Shown one piece after another: positions 61,315 to 64,000 of a stretch of DNA of 64,000 nt. Within the stretch, counting starts at the first letter, position 1, and every line of letters starts with the position of its first letter. The notes below the pieces were generated by a model. The model did no database searches and was not told the origin of the DNA. It worked only from the letters and a program-made list of their open reading frames with translations. The DNA is from Aphidius gifuensis (Eukaryota; Arthropoda; Insecta; Hymenoptera; Braconidae), in assembly GCF_014905175.1 (NCBI RefSeq), contig NC_057790.1:7502001-7566000 (forward strand). The letters are read 5' to 3'. The translations under genes were made by a program, and so were the position numbers.

Positions 61315-61611
61315 TATGAAATAGTCATTTCGATAGTTAATACTATCAATTCTAATTTGTCAGGTATCAATCGGTCTCGCAGAGAGATACAAAAGTCTTA
61401 ACGAAGTTGTACGTTTTAAAATTTCAAACATTTCAACAGAAAGAATAAATTGGCGAAAAATAAAAAAAAAATATGTTATAATAAATGAACTTGTCAAAGA
61501 AGCAGACGATATCGTTTCACCGCTGATAATATTATCATGTAGCATGAATGTATATCAGATTTGCGTACAAACATCAGAAGGAATAAGGTATTTGTAAATT
61601 AATAATTCAAT

Positions 61612-61706
61612 CCCAGGTAAAAATTAGAGTCAATTTGAGGTCACTTTTTAACTTCACATGTTAATTTAATACGAGGAGTCAAAAAATTGACTTATTTCTA
61701 CCTGGG
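61612..61706. mobile_element. 95-bp MITE, CCCAGGTA ends, copy 2
   Basis: CCCAGGTAAAAATTAGAGTC faces GACTTATTTCTACCTGGG. The inner GTCACTTTTTAACTTC matches the copy at 38,963-39,059. It lies in an intron of the gustatory receptor. Confidence 0.8.
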
Positions 61707-62589
61707 ATATTCCTGAAATTATTGCAGATAAATGCTCAATATTCATTTTAGATCCGTGATAACTGAATCGAAAATACCAATATATTTTTTTTTGTCAATT
61801 TTTTTTATGGTTTCTCGAACGATAGCAGTTGTGTTATGAGCTGCCAAAATTGATGTTGAAAGTAAACATGCATTATCAATATTCGTTCGTTGTCATCCAT
61901 CAGTTTTTATAGTTGAGGTTTGTTGATATTATTTATATATGACACCGTATAATTAAGGTTTCAATACGTCAATTCAATTGATAATAATTATTATTATTTC
62001 TATTGAAGGTTTTTTGGATTCAACAGCAATTATCGATTGATAAAGTTTCATTTACAGCAATGAAGTTTTTTTTCAATTACTCGTCAATTTATATTGACAG
62101 TAAGTATACATATATATTTTATTAACTACAGTTTTATCACGTTTTTATTAAATTTTTTTCAGATCACTGGTACCATCGTTACATATCAAATCGTTTACAT
62201 GCAGTTTCTAGCAGGATATTAGATTCTGTCTGAATCTCTCATTATTAATCAAAATTTATCCATTTTTGTATTTCATTATTCGAACAACAGAAAAATATAC
62301 CACACAAAATTAATACCTAAAAAAATATGTATTTTGTAAGGATTGAATTTTCTATGGAAAAAAATTGTTGATCATTTATAGCCACGATGAATTAATTATG
62401 TAATATATATTCAAACTTATAAATTATCAAGTACAACCTGTACAATTAGATTAATATGAACTGTTAAAATAAAACTAGCTTTTGTTATATCGTGCAGAAA
62501 GTAGTTTTAATTAATATAATAAGTAATTTTCATCATGGTTATAAGCAATTGGGACCGCAGCAAACTTTGTGTAATGGTTTTTGGATAAG

Positions 62590-62790
62590 CTAGATTTCTT
62601 AATTTATTATTTTGTCAATTAATAAATTTCAAGCAACTATAATAAAAAAACCCACAAACTGAAAGGTTTTTCAAAAACGATCCTGACAAGAAATTGCATT
62701 TGAGATTTGTCGTCAGTTTTTTTTATATTTCCTGTTTAAAATTTTGTCATTTTATATTTTTATCAACAAGTAGTTATTTAATATTTGAAT
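62590..62790 (+). repeat. Interspersed repeat family R, fragment 5
   Basis: AATAAATTTCAAGCAACTAT, CGATCCTGACAAGAAATTGC and GATTTGTCGTCAGTTTTTTT align with the 3' half of copy 1 (28,850-29,000). Both ends are missing. Confidence 0.5.
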
Positions 62791-62799
62791 TTTCAAAAC

Positions 62800-63235
62800 T
62801 GACTCAATTTAATTGAAGCTTGATACCAGCTTGAATTGAATGTATAAATAGAACCAAAAAAACCAGCGAAATGAAAAAAGTGCATTACACATTTTAATTG
62901 TCTCTTTAAATAGTTTATTAAAAAAAAAAATATATGTTCGAAAAAACAAAACAATCGTGAATGCAAAAAAAGAGACAAATATACCATCAACAAGTAACAT
63001 AACATTACCAAGTTCTACGTGTGCATGCGTGTAGAACTATGTCACCAGCATGCAACCATTTTTTTAAATCTTGTTTCTGTGTAATAATAATCTCGAATAT
63101 GGATATCAAGATGTAACATTCAGAGGGCAAGGTCTATTCAATATGTATTTTACCTTTGATTTTTTTTTTAATCACTATCAACTTGCATATATAAAATATT
63201 AAAAAATGGGAGCAATCGGAGTTCTTTTTTATATT
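62800..63235. other. Spacer between the two receptor copies
   Basis: No gene is supported. A hairpin GTTCTAC/GTAGAAC around GTGTGCATGCGT lies at 63,012-63,037. Confidence 0.4.
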
Positions 63236-63239
63236 CCGA

Positions 63240-63713
63240 TCCATGCGAATGTTGTGTAAATGAATTTAAAATGCAAACCGCTACTTTAATCACACTGGTG
63301 ATCAAACCGCGGATTATAAACTATGTAATTCCCTGCTGCGATCATGTTGGTGATTAAATTGATTCTATATAAATAAATTATGGTTTAGAACTCATGTTGA
63401 TACATTACTAGCGTTTTGTTGCATGCTCACTCTTAGTTACAAACTGTCAAGTAGAAAATAATTTTTATTGTAAGAATCAGTACTGATAATCTATTTGATA
63501 ATTACACACATCATGAGTGCGGCAGCTGACATATTCTTTTTCCAAGACTCATTTGATGACGTTAAAACTGAAAAATATATTATTTTTATAAATATTTGTA
63601 TACGAAGTTTTTATTAGTATTGAATGGCATTGAGTCATGAAAACAAAGTTTTATACCTGGAAAAGGTGTGAAAGTTATTTCAAACGAACATTTGAAAAAT
63701 TCTATTAATAAAT
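63240..63713 (+). repeat. Duplicated upstream region of the gustatory receptor
   Basis: The stretch matches 56,975-57,421: AATGCAAACC, TTTAATCACACTGGTGAT, GTAATTCCCTGCTGCGATCA, TTGATGACGTTAAAACTGAA. So the duplication included the presumed promoter. The distance between copies is 6,292 bp. Confidence 0.75.
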
Positions 63714-63827
63714 ATGGATTATTTATGGATTAATAAAATTCAGCCATCGATTGAGCAGGGACCTTTACCAATTCATTCAATCTCATTGGACGATATCGAT
63801 ATTGAGCAACATGGAAAATTGCAAAAA
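63714..63827 (+). CDS. First exon of a second gustatory receptor copy, cut by the window
   Basis: It encodes MDYLWINKIQPSIEQGPLPI and DIDIEQHGKLQK, 38 residues, the same length as exon 1 of the copy at 57,422, with the same AAA|GTATAC donor. Similarity continues into the intron (TCTCCAACAAAAATTGTTA). The remaining exons lie beyond 64,000, so intactness is unknown. Confidence 0.6.
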
Positions 63828-64000
63828 GTATACTGAGAAAAAAATCTCCAACAAAAATTGTTAAAGAAACTCGATAAAAAATATCACGATATTGAACAAA
63901 CAAAAACGACCCTATGCTAATTGTCGGTATATGACGGGTATATTTAAATATTTCGAGCTTATTAAAAGACGTCAATAGTTCAATCGAGAGAGAATTCTTC

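Larger units (their letters stand above)
57422..62221 (+). pseudogene. Sugar-type gustatory receptor, decayed and invaded
   Basis: Recognisable exons: 57,422-57,535 (MDYLRNNKVQPSIEQGPLPI, donor GTATAC), 58,185-58,395 (FWNIMKPIIAVSQVFGNFPI, first membrane helix), 58,469-58,604, about 60,040-60,215 (LILFISASIEHIYSYKHPI), about 60,288-60,418, 61,364-61,587 (SIGLAERYKSLNEVV, LVKEADDIVSPLIILSCSMN), about 61,800-61,918, 62,009-62,099 and 62,163-62,221 (ITGTIVTYQIVYMQF). KPIIAVSQVFG and TIVTYQIVYMQF are hallmarks of insect gustatory receptors, the set closest to the Gr64/Gr43a sugar receptors. Damage: a 1.2-kb repeat with a nested MITE between exons 3 and 4, an 895-bp MITE at 60,420 that cuts an exon, a TGA in the exon at about 61,836, and a phase mismatch before the last exon. 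It is a seven-helix membrane channel family; this copy cannot work as read. Confidence 0.75.

Overview
The window is nuclear DNA of an insect. It is very AT-rich, its genes carry short spliceosomal introns with GT..AG borders, and it is crowded with small transposon relics. The gene content (an insect-type gustatory receptor, a secreted alpha carbonic anhydrase, an LRRC43-like axonemal protein) together with the low GC suggests a hymenopteran, perhaps a parasitoid wasp. The order is an inference; 'insect' is firm.

Layout. 0-14.6 kb has almost no coding sequence and is dominated by inverted and tandem repeats: GC-rich palindromes (0.2-1.0 kb), a 145-bp tandem array (1.3-1.7 kb), head-to-head modules built from 11-bp TCGAAA units (2.3-3.9 kb), a tandem array whose 98-bp units keep two hairpins (4.3-4.9 kb), a compact multi-helix block (5.0-5.2 kb), and a 2.5-kb terminal-inverted-repeat element that holds a mirrored 63-bp satellite (11.2-13.7 kb). 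The last three exons of an unrecognised membrane protein gene follow (13.9-14.55 kb). 14.6-24 kb is AT-rich intergenic or intronic sequence with one 300-bp palindrome.

24,519-36,503 is a 12-kb Polinton/Maverick (adintovirus-like) element. It has roughly 250-bp terminal inverted repeats starting AG and an almost exact 6-bp target duplication. It carries a two-exon gene of unknown function, a phospholipase A2-like capsid-associated protein, an FtsK/HerA-type packaging ATPase, a DUF8207-like protein, a coiled-coil structural protein, a retroviral-type integrase with a chromodomain, and a B-family DNA polymerase remnant. Most of these are broken. The middle was invaded by a Helitron fragment, a tRNA-like SINE and a 1.1-kb interspersed repeat. 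The left terminal repeat holds an exact-register heat-shock-element array and several TGACGTCA sites.

36.5-43 kb holds the other half of the host repeat split by the Polinton, followed by several MITEs. Three host loci lie on the plus strand after that: a five-exon carbonic anhydrase (43,214-44,480), an eight-exon LRRC43-like gene (50,925-55,395), and a sugar-type gustatory receptor (57,422-62,221) decayed by stops and by nested insertions. A tandem receptor copy begins at 63,714 and runs off the window. The three host genes look functionally unrelated. Within the Polinton the genes would have acted together in capsid formation, packaging, integration and protein-primed replication.
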